This document shows positions 1-7,407 of a DNA stretch of 64,000 nucleotides, in pieces (position 1 is the stretch's first letter; each line of letters begins with the position of its first letter). Origin of the DNA: Hominenteromicrobium mulieris (lineage in GTDB: Bacteria > Bacillota > Clostridia > Oscillospirales > Acutalibacteraceae). A program made the position numbers and the translations under genes. Under the pieces are notes generated by a model. That model searched no databases. It saw only the letters and a list, made by a program, of their open reading frames with translations, and had not been told where the DNA came from. The stretch lies in assembly GCF_020687165.1 (NCBI RefSeq), contig NZ_JAJEQC010000010.1, one strand, 5' to 3'.

Positions 1-115
1 CGCTGCGCCACTCCGCTTAAAACTCAATATCCTACATGGGGGCTTTTAGTGCTGTCCGCATAATCTGGTGCGGTTCAAAATTCCCGGTAGGGCTTTTGTC
101 ATGCTTAAGTTAAAT

Positions 116-592
116 TTAATCGAACCCGTAGTTTTCCACACCCGAAAGCTCGGAGTGCGTTTTGGCATAGCTCTGCGCGGCGGTGCAAAAATCCTCCCAA
201 GTTTTCTCCGGCGCACCGGGGGAAAGCGGATGCAGGCGCAAATTGCTGTCCTCACGCACGGCGGCATAAGCGTAATCACTGTAAATCAAAATGCCCGTCA
301 CATTGTCGAGCGGGTCGTAGCTTCGCGGCAACTCGTAAATGGTCTCCGTATCCGTCATTTCGAGCACCTCAAGGTCAAATACGTGCCTGTACTGCCCGGT
401 GACGTACAGAGCGCTGAGGTCGGTGAACCCGTTTTCAAGAAAAACAGGGGAGTCGCCGTCAAAATAGAGCCGCAGCACGGAAACGTCGCCCTCTGTGCCG
501 CCGAATTCGAGTGCGGGCACATTGACCTTGTGCGCTGCGCAGCCGGAAAGCAAGAGCAAAATACTGAGGAAAAAAACAGAGCGCTTATTCAT
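116..592 (-). CDS. Small putative lipoprotein of unknown function
   Basis: A 158-residue protein with a clear lipoprotein signal. A short basic N-terminus is followed by a Phe/Leu-rich hydrophobic stretch (residues 6-15) and the lipobox LLSGC, with Cys18 as the lipidation site. It is therefore probably tethered to the outer face of the membrane. The mature part has no motif I recognise; it is acidic and ends in a Tyr/His-containing segment. An AAGGTG ribosome site lies upstream of the ATG and a good promoter lies further up (628-656), so it looks like a single-gene unit. The lipoprotein call is seen in the sequence; function is unknown. The 115 bases to its left up to the window edge show no gene. 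Confidence 0.75.
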   Translation of the reverse strand: MNKRSVFFLSILLLLSGCAAHKVNVPALEFGGTEGDVSVLRLYFDGDSPVFLENGFTDLSALYVTGQYRHVFDLEVLEMTDTETIYELPRSYDPLDNVTGILIYSDYAYAAVREDSNLRLHPLSPGAPEKTWEDFCTAAQSYAKTHSELSGVENYGFD

Positions 593-627
593 ACGTTGAA
601 ATCACACCTTTTTTATTTTTCAATAAA

Positions 628-656
628 ATATTAACATTTTAAAATTTATGCGTCAA
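628..656 (-). promoter_or_regulatory. Sigma-A-type promoter for the small lipoprotein gene
   Basis: On the minus strand TTGACG (651-656) and TAATAT (628-633) are separated by 17 bases. They lie about 35 bases upstream of the lipoprotein start, in an AT-rich stretch. Confidence 0.6.
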
Positions 657-750
657 TAATAATTGTTGAAATTTTCAAGAAAAATGATGCGAACTTGAAT
701 TATTAACAAAACTAATAAGAATTTACAATGTGTACTCAATTTTAAGAATA

Positions 751-787
751 CAAAACGGCCGCTCTCCGAATACTCGAAAAGCGGTCG
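751..787 (-). terminator. Rho-independent terminator after the GNAT gene
   Basis: An 8-bp stem (756-763 with 780-787, one G-T pair) is followed on the minus strand by a TTTTG run. It sits just past the acetyltransferase stop and should end the secA-GNAT transcript. Confidence 0.7.
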
Positions 788-792
788 CTTGC

Positions 793-1422
793 TTATTTAT
801 TCAGTAATTCGTCAACCTCGACGGGTTCCAGCTCTTTTAATGCCGGGTGGTCGGTCAGCGTTTTCAGCATGCGCCAGCCGAAGTAATTTTCTTCCAAATT
901 CTCCGGCACGGGACGGAAGCCGAAATCAAGATACAGTTTTGCGGCGACCCATGTGGTCGTCTGGGTGGGCACGAACAGCTCTTTGTAGCCGAGTGCCTGC
1001 AGGCGGTGCAGCGTATGGGCGATGAGCGGTCGGGAAAGCCCCTTGCCTTGCGCATCACGCCGCACGGAAACCCAGTGCAGCCAGCCGCCGGGCAGCTTTT
1101 CATCGAAAAACGCCGTTGCGGTCGCGACTTTCTTGCCATTCGGGTCGACGATGAAGAACATTCTGTCGGGCAGAACGTCTTCGTGTTTGCCGTAGTAGCG
1201 CTGCCATGCGTCCACGCCTTCCTCGAAGGTCGAAAACTCTTTTGCAGATTTTTCGATCTCGATCCACGTATCGCGGTCGCCGGGGGCATAGGTCGTGAAC
1301 GAATACCCCGCGGGCAGATCGTAATGTGGAATTTCCGTTTCCGCCGGCATGGTCATGAACAGGTGGTAGTACTTCAAACGGCTGTCGTGGTTATCTAAAT
1401 GTAAAGAAGCTAAGTCTTTCAT
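793..1422 (-). CDS. GNAT-family N-acetyltransferase
   Basis: A 209-residue protein with the layout of GNAT acetyl-CoA-dependent acetyltransferases. The core strand-helix is VSVRRDAQGKGLSRPLIAHT, around residue 117: V-x-x-x-x-x-Q-G-x-G-L/x is the pyrophosphate-binding motif A. Upstream is a segment rich in Trp/Glu typical of substrate recognition. The C-terminal part (LYLDFGFRPVP) is a typical motif B ending. The acetyl acceptor cannot be told from the sequence. The gene starts 15 bases after the secA stop with no terminator between, so it is probably co-transcribed with secA; its ribosome site is weak. The terminator at 751-787 follows. Confidence 0.85.
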   Translation of the reverse strand: MKDLASLHLDNHDSRLKYYHLFMTMPAETEIPHYDLPAGYSFTTYAPGDRDTWIEIEKSAKEFSTFEEGVDAWQRYYGKHEDVLPDRMFFIVDPNGKKVATATAFFDEKLPGGWLHWVSVRRDAQGKGLSRPLIAHTLHRLQALGYKELFVPTQTTTWVAAKLYLDFGFRPVPENLEENYFGWRMLKTLTDHPALKELEPVEVDELLNK

Positions 1423-1437
1423 AAGCTTAATGATAAA

Positions 1438-4185
1438 TCAGGATTCATTTCTGCCGCAGCATTTCTTGTATTTTTTGCCGCTGCCGCACGGGCACGGGTC
1501 GTTTCTGCCGGGCTTTTTGCCGTTGTTGCGCACAGGCTGCTTGACGGCCGGCGTATCGGAGGACGTTGTGCCAGTCTCCTTGGCGACGGCTTCACGCTTC
1601 GGTGCTTCCGGCGTCTTCAGGCGCACAGTCAGAATCATGCGGGCGGTGTTTTCGCGGATCGTGTCGATCATCGCGTCAAACATGTCAAAGCCCTCTTCGC
1701 GGTATGCAATGACCGGGTCTTGCTGGCCGTAGGCGCGCAGACGGATACCCTTCTGGAGCTCATCCATCGCATCAATGTGATCCATCCACTGCGTATCGAC
1801 GTTCTTCAGCAGCACCACGCGCTCCACTTCACGCATGATCGGCGGGGTGAACGCCTTTTCACGCAGGTCGTAAAGCTTGTGTGCACGCTCCTTGAGAAAA
1901 TCGATGACCGTTTGCTGCTCGAGATCCTCAAACGCCTGACCCTCATAGTGCAGCTCATCCGGATTGACCATCCAGCCGAGGTAGTGGTCGCGCAGACCGC
2001 GGAGATCCCAGTCGTCGTGCAGGGTGTTCTCCGGCAAGAAGCGCTTGACGTTCGCTTCGATGGCCTGATCGATCATGGACATAATCTGCGGCTTCACGTT
2101 GTCGCCGTTCAGCACACGGTCACGCTGCTCATAGATGATCTCGCGCTGGCGGTTCATCACGTCGTCATACTGCAGAACGTTCTTGCGAATGGCAAAGTTT
2201 CTGCCCTCGACCTTCTTCTGTGCGTTTTCGATGGTGTTGGAGAGGATAGACGCTTCGATCGGCATGTCCTCGTCCACATTCAGGCGGTCCATAATGGTTT
2301 GGATGCGGTCGCCGCCGAACAGACGCATGAGGTCGTCTTCAAGAGAGATGTAGAAGCGGCTCTTACCGGGATCGCCCTGACGGCCCGCACGGCCGCGCAG
2401 CTGGTTATCGATACGGCGAGATTCGTGGCGCTCCGTGCCGATGATGTACAGGCCGCCGAGCTTGCGAACTTCCTCTGCCTCCGGCGCAATCTCCGCTTTG
2501 TATTTTTTGTTGAGCTCCGCAAATGTCTTGCGGGCATTCAAAATCTCTTCATCGTCCGTGTAGCCGTAGGCGGAAGCCTCGCCGATGAGCTCCTCGGAGA
2601 ACTGCATGCGGCGCATTTCGGCACGCGCCATGAACTCTGCGTTACCGCCGAGCAGAATATCCGTACCACGGCCGGCCATGTTCGTTGCGATGGTCACGGC
2701 GCCCTTACGGCCTGCCTGTGCGACGATTTCGGCTTCTTTTTCATGGTACTTTGCGTTCAGCACTTCGTGCTTGATGCCGCGGCGCTTCAGCATGGCGCTG
2801 AGCTGCTCGGATTTTTCAATCGTGATGGTACCGACCAGCACCGGCTGGCCTTTTTCGTGGTGCTCGATGATGTCGTTGATAACGGCATTGAACTTGCCCT
2901 TTTCGGTCTTGTAAACAACGTCCGGGCAGTCTTCACGAATCATCGGCTTGTTTGTCGGAATCTCTACAACGTCCAGTTTGTAAATTTCGCTGAACTCGGA
3001 TTCCTCGGTCATGGCCGTGCCGGTCATGCCGGAGAGCTTGTTGTAAAGACGGAAGAAATTCTGGAACGTGATGGTTGCAAGCGTTTTGCTTTCGCGCGCG
3101 ATTTTCACGCCTTCCTTCGCTTCAATGGCCTGGTGCAGACCTTCGTTGTAGCGTCTGCCGTACATCAGACGGCCGGTGAATTCATCAACGATGATAACTT
3201 CGCCGTCGCGCACGACGTAATCGATATCGCGCTGCATGATGCCGTTCGCCTTGATCGCCTGATTGATGTGGTGCTGAATGGTGATGTTGTCCGGGTCCGT
3301 GAGGTTTTCCAAGCTGAAGAACTGCTCGGCTTTTTTTACGCCGCGCTTGGTGAGCGTTGCGGTCTTCTGCTTTTCGTTGATGATATAATCGTAATCCTCG
3401 TAGATCTCGTCATTGTCTTCCTTTTCGTTCGTCTCCGCCACGCGGATGGGGCGCAGCGTTTTGGCAAAGCGGTCGGCGACGTTGTAAAGCTCCGTGGACT
3501 GCTCGCCCTGGCCGGAAATGATGAGCGGGGTACGCGCCTCATCGATGAGGATGGAGTCCACCTCGTCCACGATGGCGAAGTTATGGCCGCGCTGCACCTT
3601 GCGCTCCTTGTAGGTGACCATGTTGTCACGCAGGTAGTCAAAGCCGATCTCATTGTTCGTTGCGTATGTGATGTCGCAGGCGTAGGCTTTTTTCTTTTCG
3701 TCCGGCTCCATGCCGGGAATGGCAAGGCCTACGGTGAGGCCGAGGTAGTTGAACACACGCGCCATCATTTCGCCCTGATATTTTGCAAGGTAATCGTTGA
3801 CGGTGACGATGTGCACACCCTTGCCGCTTAAAGCGTTGAGGTACGCCGGGAGGGCAGCGGTGAACGTCTTGCCTTCGCCGGTCTTCATCTCGGCGATGCG
3901 ACCCTGATGCAAAATGATGCCGCCGATAATCTGTACCGGGAACGGCTTGATGGAGAGCACGCGCCACATGGCTTCGCGGCACGTTGCAAACGCTTCGGGC
4001 AGGATGTCGTCAAGGGAAGAGCCGAGGGAGAGGCGCTCTTTCAACACGGCGGTCTGGCCCTTCAGCTCCTCATCTGTCATTTTTGTGTATTTGTCATCGA
4101 GCGCGAGCACCGCTTGCTTAAGCGGTTCAATGCGCTTTAATTCTTTCTTGCTGTAGCTGCCGAACAGCTTTGTGAGTAGGTTCAT
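1438..4185 (-). CDS. secA: SecA preprotein translocase ATPase
   Basis: SecA is the motor that pushes unfolded secretory proteins through the SecYEG channel. The 915-residue protein has the family's usual length and all main marks: the N-terminal MNLLTKLFGS start, a Walker A motif in MKTGEGKTF, the helicase box DEVDSILID, NMAGRGTDI in the second motor domain, and a C-terminal zinc-binding tail (CPCGSGKKYKKCC). The reading frame is open further upstream. I place the start at 4185 because the homologous N-terminus begins there, an AAAGGAAAG ribosome site lies just upstream, and the promoter at 4243-4272 lies inside the longer frame. The GNAT gene follows in the same unit. Confidence 0.97.
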   Translation of the reverse strand: MNLLTKLFGSYSKKELKRIEPLKQAVLALDDKYTKMTDEELKGQTAVLKERLSLGSSLDDILPEAFATCREAMWRVLSIKPFPVQIIGGIILHQGRIAEMKTGEGKTFTAALPAYLNALSGKGVHIVTVNDYLAKYQGEMMARVFNYLGLTVGLAIPGMEPDEKKKAYACDITYATNNEIGFDYLRDNMVTYKERKVQRGHNFAIVDEVDSILIDEARTPLIISGQGEQSTELYNVADRFAKTLRPIRVAETNEKEDNDEIYEDYDYIINEKQKTATLTKRGVKKAEQFFSLENLTDPDNITIQHHINQAIKANGIMQRDIDYVVRDGEVIIVDEFTGRLMYGRRYNEGLHQAIEAKEGVKIARESKTLATITFQNFFRLYNKLSGMTGTAMTEESEFSEIYKLDVVEIPTNKPMIREDCPDVVYKTEKGKFNAVINDIIEHHEKGQPVLVGTITIEKSEQLSAMLKRRGIKHEVLNAKYHEKEAEIVAQAGRKGAVTIATNMAGRGTDILLGGNAEFMARAEMRRMQFSEELIGEASAYGYTDDEEILNARKTFAELNKKYKAEIAPEAEEVRKLGGLYIIGTERHESRRIDNQLRGRAGRQGDPGKSRFYISLEDDLMRLFGGDRIQTIMDRLNVDEDMPIEASILSNTIENAQKKVEGRNFAIRKNVLQYDDVMNRQREIIYEQRDRVLNGDNVKPQIMSMIDQAIEANVKRFLPENTLHDDWDLRGLRDHYLGWMVNPDELHYEGQAFEDLEQQTVIDFLKERAHKLYDLREKAFTPPIMREVERVVLLKNVDTQWMDHIDAMDELQKGIRLRAYGQQDPVIAYREEGFDMFDAMIDTIRENTARMILTVRLKTPEAPKREAVAKETGTTSSDTPAVKQPVRNNGKKPGRNDPCPCGSGKKYKKCCGRNES

Positions 4186-4210
4186 GGTTCGGGAACACTT
4201 TCCTTTCTTT

Positions 4211-4229
4211 CGCGCGGATTCCCCGCGCG
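4211..4229 (-). other. GC-rich hairpin in the secA leader
   Basis: A perfect 7-bp all-GC stem (4211-4217 with 4223-4229, 5-nt loop) lies between the secA promoter and its ribosome site. It has no T-run, so it is not a terminator. It could affect translation or stability of the secA message; that is inference. Confidence 0.45.
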
Positions 4230-4242
4230 CGGCATATAAATC

Positions 4243-4272
4243 AGTATAGCATGGAACAGCATAAAAAAGCAA
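4243..4272 (-). promoter_or_regulatory. Sigma-A-type promoter for secA
   Basis: On the minus strand TTGCTT (4267-4272) and TATACT (4243-4248) are separated by 18 bases, about 58 bases upstream of the chosen secA start. Confidence 0.6.
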
Positions 4273-4464
4273 GCGATAGGGGCATATTCATGAAAACTTT
4301 ATAGGTGATCAAAAAGAAGCGCATTTTAAAACGCAAAAACGGCAGTGCAATTCGAGAAAAACAGCAAAATACAGGATAGCCTTAGCCGAAATGCACAAAA
4401 AACTCTTTTTTTCCAAATCATAAACAGCTTATGAACAGAATGTGACTTTTTATTCGGTTTTCTC

Positions 4465-4493
4465 TTGATTTTCGCAAAATTAGAGGCTATACT
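4465..4493 (+). promoter_or_regulatory. Sigma-A-type promoter for the purine permease
   Basis: TTGATT (4465-4470) and TATACT (4488-4493) with the ideal 17-base spacing. Transcription would start near 4500, right at the foot of the leader hairpin at 4505-4561. Confidence 0.75.
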
Positions 4494-4504
4494 ATAGGTA
4501 ACAA

Positions 4505-4561
4505 TTCCTGTTTTTCCGATGTGTGCAAACCATAACTGGTCAAAAAAACGAAGAACAGGAA
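4505..4561 (+). promoter_or_regulatory. Structured 5' leader of the purine permease mRNA
   Basis: A 12-bp stem with a single G-U pair (4505-4516 with 4550-4561) closes a 33-nt loop, which itself contains a small hairpin (ACCA 4529-4532 with TGGT 4537-4540). It begins within a few bases of the predicted transcript start and ends 15 bases before the AGGAG ribosome site. I do not see the conserved bases of the classical purine riboswitch. It may be an undescribed regulatory leader or simply a 5' stability hairpin. Confidence 0.45.
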
Positions 4562-4591
4562 ATTCTTTAATTTATAGGAGAGTGAACATCC

Positions 4592-6037
4592 TTGGACAAA
4601 TTCTTCAAAATTTCCGAGCGTGGCTCGAACGTCCGCACAGAGATCATTGCCGGTCTCACGACGTTCTTCGCGATGGCTTACATCGTAGTCACGAACCCGA
4701 ACCAGATTGTTAGCTTCAACCATCTGGCTCCGGATGCCGACCCGGCCTTCCAGCAGATTTGGAACGCTGTGTATGTCGCATCCATTCTGGCAGCAATCAT
4801 CGGTACGCTGCTGATGGCTCTGTATGCGAAGATGCCGTTTGCACAGGCTTGCGGCATGGGTCTGAACTCCTTCTTCTTCGTATCCTTCATTCTGCCGGAA
4901 ATCATCTCCGGCGGCGACGTCATCAAGGGCTACCATGCAGGCCTCGTCATCATTCTGGTTTCCGGTATTGTCTTCCTGCTGTTCTCTGTCACGGGTCTCC
5001 GCGTCAAGGTTGCAAAGGCTCTTCCGGACTGCCTCAAGAAAGCAATCCCGGCCGGTATCGGTCTGTTCATCGCTTTCCTCGGCTTCCAGAATGTCGGCAT
5101 CATCCAGACTAACCAGTACACGCTCGTTCAGTTCGTCGATATCCACGGCGCACTGAAGGCAGGCGCATTCTTTGCGGATGTTGAAGGTGCAAAGGCATTT
5201 ATGCCGGCTATCCTCGCATTCCTCGGTCTGCTCGCCATTGCAATTCTTGAAAAGCACAACGTCAAGGGCGGCGTGCTTATCAGCATCGCAGGCATTTCCG
5301 TTCTGTACTATCTTCTTTCCGGCACGACCCCGACCTTCGACATGAGCCAGATCGGCCAGACCTTTAAGGATTTCGGCTCCATCGGCATCACCGGTGTGTT
5401 CCAGGCTGACGCTTGGAAGCGTGCGTTCACAGGCTCTGAGCTCGGCGGCATCTTCTCCGCAATCATGCTCATCGTTACGTTCTGCCTCGTCGATATGTTC
5501 GACACCATCGGCACCCTGTACGGCACCGCTTCTCAGGCAAACATGCTGGACAAGAACGGCGATCCGATCAACGTTAACCAGTGCATGACCAGCGACTCCG
5601 TTGCAACGGTTGCGGGCGCTGTTTGCGGTACTTCCACCTGCACCACGTTCGTTGAGTCCGCTGCTGGCGTTGGCGCCGGCGGCAGAACCGGCCTTACGAG
5701 CCTTGTTGTTGCAATTTGCTTCGCGGTTTGCCTGTTCCTCAGCCCGGTCGCTTCTCTTGTTCCGACCTGCGCTACGGCTCCGGCACTCATCTATGTCGGC
5801 GTTCTGATGATGAAGGGCTTCGCAAAGGTCGATATGTCCGACCTGCGCAGCGCGGTTCCGGCGTTCCTCGCTCTCATCATGATGCCGCTGACCTACTCTA
5901 TCTCCAACGGTATCGGTATCGGCGCGATCGCTTATGTGCTCATCACGCTCTTCACCGGTAAGTACAAGAAGAACGACATCGGTATCACCATTATCGCTGC
6001 GCTCTTCGTCATTAAGTTTGTCTTTGTTACGATGTAA
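4592..6037 (+). CDS. Purine permease, NCS2 AzgA/PbuG family
   Basis: A 481-residue polytopic membrane protein that should import a purine base (adenine, guanine or hypoxanthine) by proton symport. The N-terminus with GLTTFFAMAYIVVTNPNQ is the family signature, and later segments such as GTASQANMLDKNG and the Ser/Thr/Gly-rich CTTFVESAAGVGAGGRTGL match AzgA-type permeases. About a dozen hydrophobic segments are visible. The start is a TTG at 4592, set by the TAGGAG ribosome site 11 bases upstream and by the family N-terminus. It has its own promoter, a structured leader and a terminator, so it is monocistronic. The exact substrate cannot be assigned. Confidence 0.92.
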   Translation: MDKFFKISERGSNVRTEIIAGLTTFFAMAYIVVTNPNQIVSFNHLAPDADPAFQQIWNAVYVASILAAIIGTLLMALYAKMPFAQACGMGLNSFFFVSFILPEIISGGDVIKGYHAGLVIILVSGIVFLLFSVTGLRVKVAKALPDCLKKAIPAGIGLFIAFLGFQNVGIIQTNQYTLVQFVDIHGALKAGAFFADVEGAKAFMPAILAFLGLLAIAILEKHNVKGGVLISIAGISVLYYLLSGTTPTFDMSQIGQTFKDFGSIGITGVFQADAWKRAFTGSELGGIFSAIMLIVTFCLVDMFDTIGTLYGTASQANMLDKNGDPINVNQCMTSDSVATVAGAVCGTSTCTTFVESAAGVGAGGRTGLTSLVVAICFAVCLFLSPVASLVPTCATAPALIYVGVLMMKGFAKVDMSDLRSAVPAFLALIMMPLTYSISNGIGIGAIAYVLITLFTGKYKKNDIGITIIAALFVIKFVFVTM

Positions 6038-6076
6038 TTCGTACATAAAACGAACTTTAGCTTGAGATAACATAAG

Positions 6077-6117
6077 AGGCGCTCGCTTGTGATTTTTCAC
6101 GGCGGGTGCCTTTTTTC
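6077..6117 (+). terminator. Terminator after the purine permease
   Basis: A long stem (10 bp at 6077-6086 with 6102-6111, including G-T pairs, and more pairs inside) is followed by six or more T residues. Confidence 0.8.
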
Positions 6118-6181
6118 GTTTTATTGCGCGGTTTTGTCCTGCTATACTTTGGGCATATCGAAAGAGTAAAAGGAGCAGGCG

Positions 6182-7357
6182 ATGAAACAGGCGGATAGTT
6201 TGCTTTTAAACGCGTTGAAAGCAGCGATACATAACGAAAAAGCGGCGCTCGGTGTGCTGCCGCAGGAAACACAGACGGAGCTTTTGCGCCAGGCGGTGCG
6301 CCACGGCGTGCTGCCGCTTGTTCTTGATGCGTGCGGCAAGGCACTGAAAGCTGCGCGTCAAATGGCGTTTTGCCAAACGGCAGAGCAGATTTTGAAAACG
6401 CAGGTATTTTTACAGCTTTACAGCAAGCTGCGCGAAATGAAATTGCATCCGCTCGTGCTGAAAGGCCCGGTGTGCGCTGCGCTGTACCCGAAGCCGGAGT
6501 TGCGGCTGTTCTCGGATGTCGATTTACTGGCGGTTTCGGGTGAATTTGACCGCACACGCAATGCCTTATTGCGGCTCGGCTGCCGCACAGCAGGGGAGAG
6601 TGTCGATCCGCTTGAACAGACATTTTACCTGCCCGGCAGTCCGCTCGTTTTAGAACTGCACGGCGCGGCGTTCCCGGAAAACGATGCGTACGGGCACATG
6701 AAAGCCTTTTTTGCGCATGAAAGGCTGCGCACGGAAACCGTTTCCGTGCAGGGCGAAGAAATTTATACGCTCGGCGCGAACGAGACGTTTTTGTACCTTT
6801 TGTGCCACAGCTTAAAGCACTTTCTGCACGGCGGGTGCGGCATCCGCGCGGTGTGTGATTTGCTGTTGTTTGCCGAAAAGCATGAAAAGGAGCTTGACAA
6901 ACTGTATTTGCGCCGCTGCTGCGAAAAGCTTTCGGCACTCGAATTTTTGACGGCGCTCTTTGAAATCGGCGAGAAATATCTCGGCTTTGAGAAAACGGAA
7001 AGCTTAGCGCTGCTTCGTGTGCACCCTGCGCCGGATGAAACTGCGCTTTTAGAGGATATTTTGGCAGGCGGCGTGCACGGTGCGGCAGAAAAGAGCCGCT
7101 TGCACAGTGCGAACATGACGCTGCACGCGGCGGCTGTGCAGAATACAGGAAAACGCGAGCGCTTTTCCGTACTGCGTGCGGCGTTCCCCTCTGCAAAAGC
7201 GCTGCATTGCGCGCCGCATAGCTTGCCTGCCGCATGGGGAAGGCGTCTTATACGCTACGGTAAGGAAAACATTCAAAACCGTACGAGTCTTAGAAAAAGT
7301 GTCGAGATCGGCAAGCGGCGTGTGGCGCTCCTCAAAACATATCACCTCATAAAATAA
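6182..7357 (+). CDS. Nucleotidyltransferase family protein (NTP_transf_5-like)
   Basis: A 391-residue protein resembling the uncharacterised nucleotidyltransferase family PF14907. The key block near residues 96-120 reads LVLKGPVCAALYP, then RLFSDVDLL. The second part is the D-x-D metal-binding motif of the polymerase-beta fold. A further ELHGAAFPEN block (about residue 160) and LCHSLKHFL are also typical. Family members often sit near polysaccharide or peptide biosynthesis loci; here the neighbours give no hint. The ATG is preceded by AGGAG at 6170-6174. Codon use is ordinary. What group it transfers, and to what, is unknown. Confidence 0.75.
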   Translation: MKQADSLLLNALKAAIHNEKAALGVLPQETQTELLRQAVRHGVLPLVLDACGKALKAARQMAFCQTAEQILKTQVFLQLYSKLREMKLHPLVLKGPVCAALYPKPELRLFSDVDLLAVSGEFDRTRNALLRLGCRTAGESVDPLEQTFYLPGSPLVLELHGAAFPENDAYGHMKAFFAHERLRTETVSVQGEEIYTLGANETFLYLLCHSLKHFLHGGCGIRAVCDLLLFAEKHEKELDKLYLRRCCEKLSALEFLTALFEIGEKYLGFEKTESLALLRVHPAPDETALLEDILAGGVHGAAEKSRLHSANMTLHAAAVQNTGKRERFSVLRAAFPSAKALHCAPHSLPAAWGRRLIRYGKENIQNRTSLRKSVEIGKRRVALLKTYHLIK

Positions 7358-7405
7358 GCCGGCGGCTGCGCCCAGCTCGGGTACAGCCGCCGGTGCTTTA
7401 TTTTT
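7358..7405. terminator. Bidirectional terminator between convergent genes
   Basis: A perfect 10-bp stem (7359-7368 with 7384-7393) is flanked by T-rich sequence on the plus side and A-rich sequence on the other. It should therefore terminate both the nucleotidyltransferase gene and the convergent mannosidase gene. Confidence 0.8.
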
Positions 7406-7407
7406 GA

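Noticed and set aside
1720..3831. A 703-residue open frame antisense to secA
   Set aside because: It mirrors a highly conserved gene, has no known motif and no ribosome site.
4505..4561. Classical guanine/adenine riboswitch before the purine permease
   Set aside because: The three-way junction bases and the two kissing loops of the purine aptamer are not present.
4487..6100. A 537-residue open frame antisense to the purine permease
   Set aside because: Its composition (Asp/Glu/Arg/Asn repeats) is what the opposite strand of a codon-biased membrane-protein gene gives. It has no ribosome site and the plus-strand protein is a clear family member.
6120..6148. Promoter for the nucleotidyltransferase-like gene
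   Set aside because: TATACT at 6143-6148 is a good -10, but the only TTG-type -35 lies 13 bases away; at normal spacing only a poor TTTATT is found.
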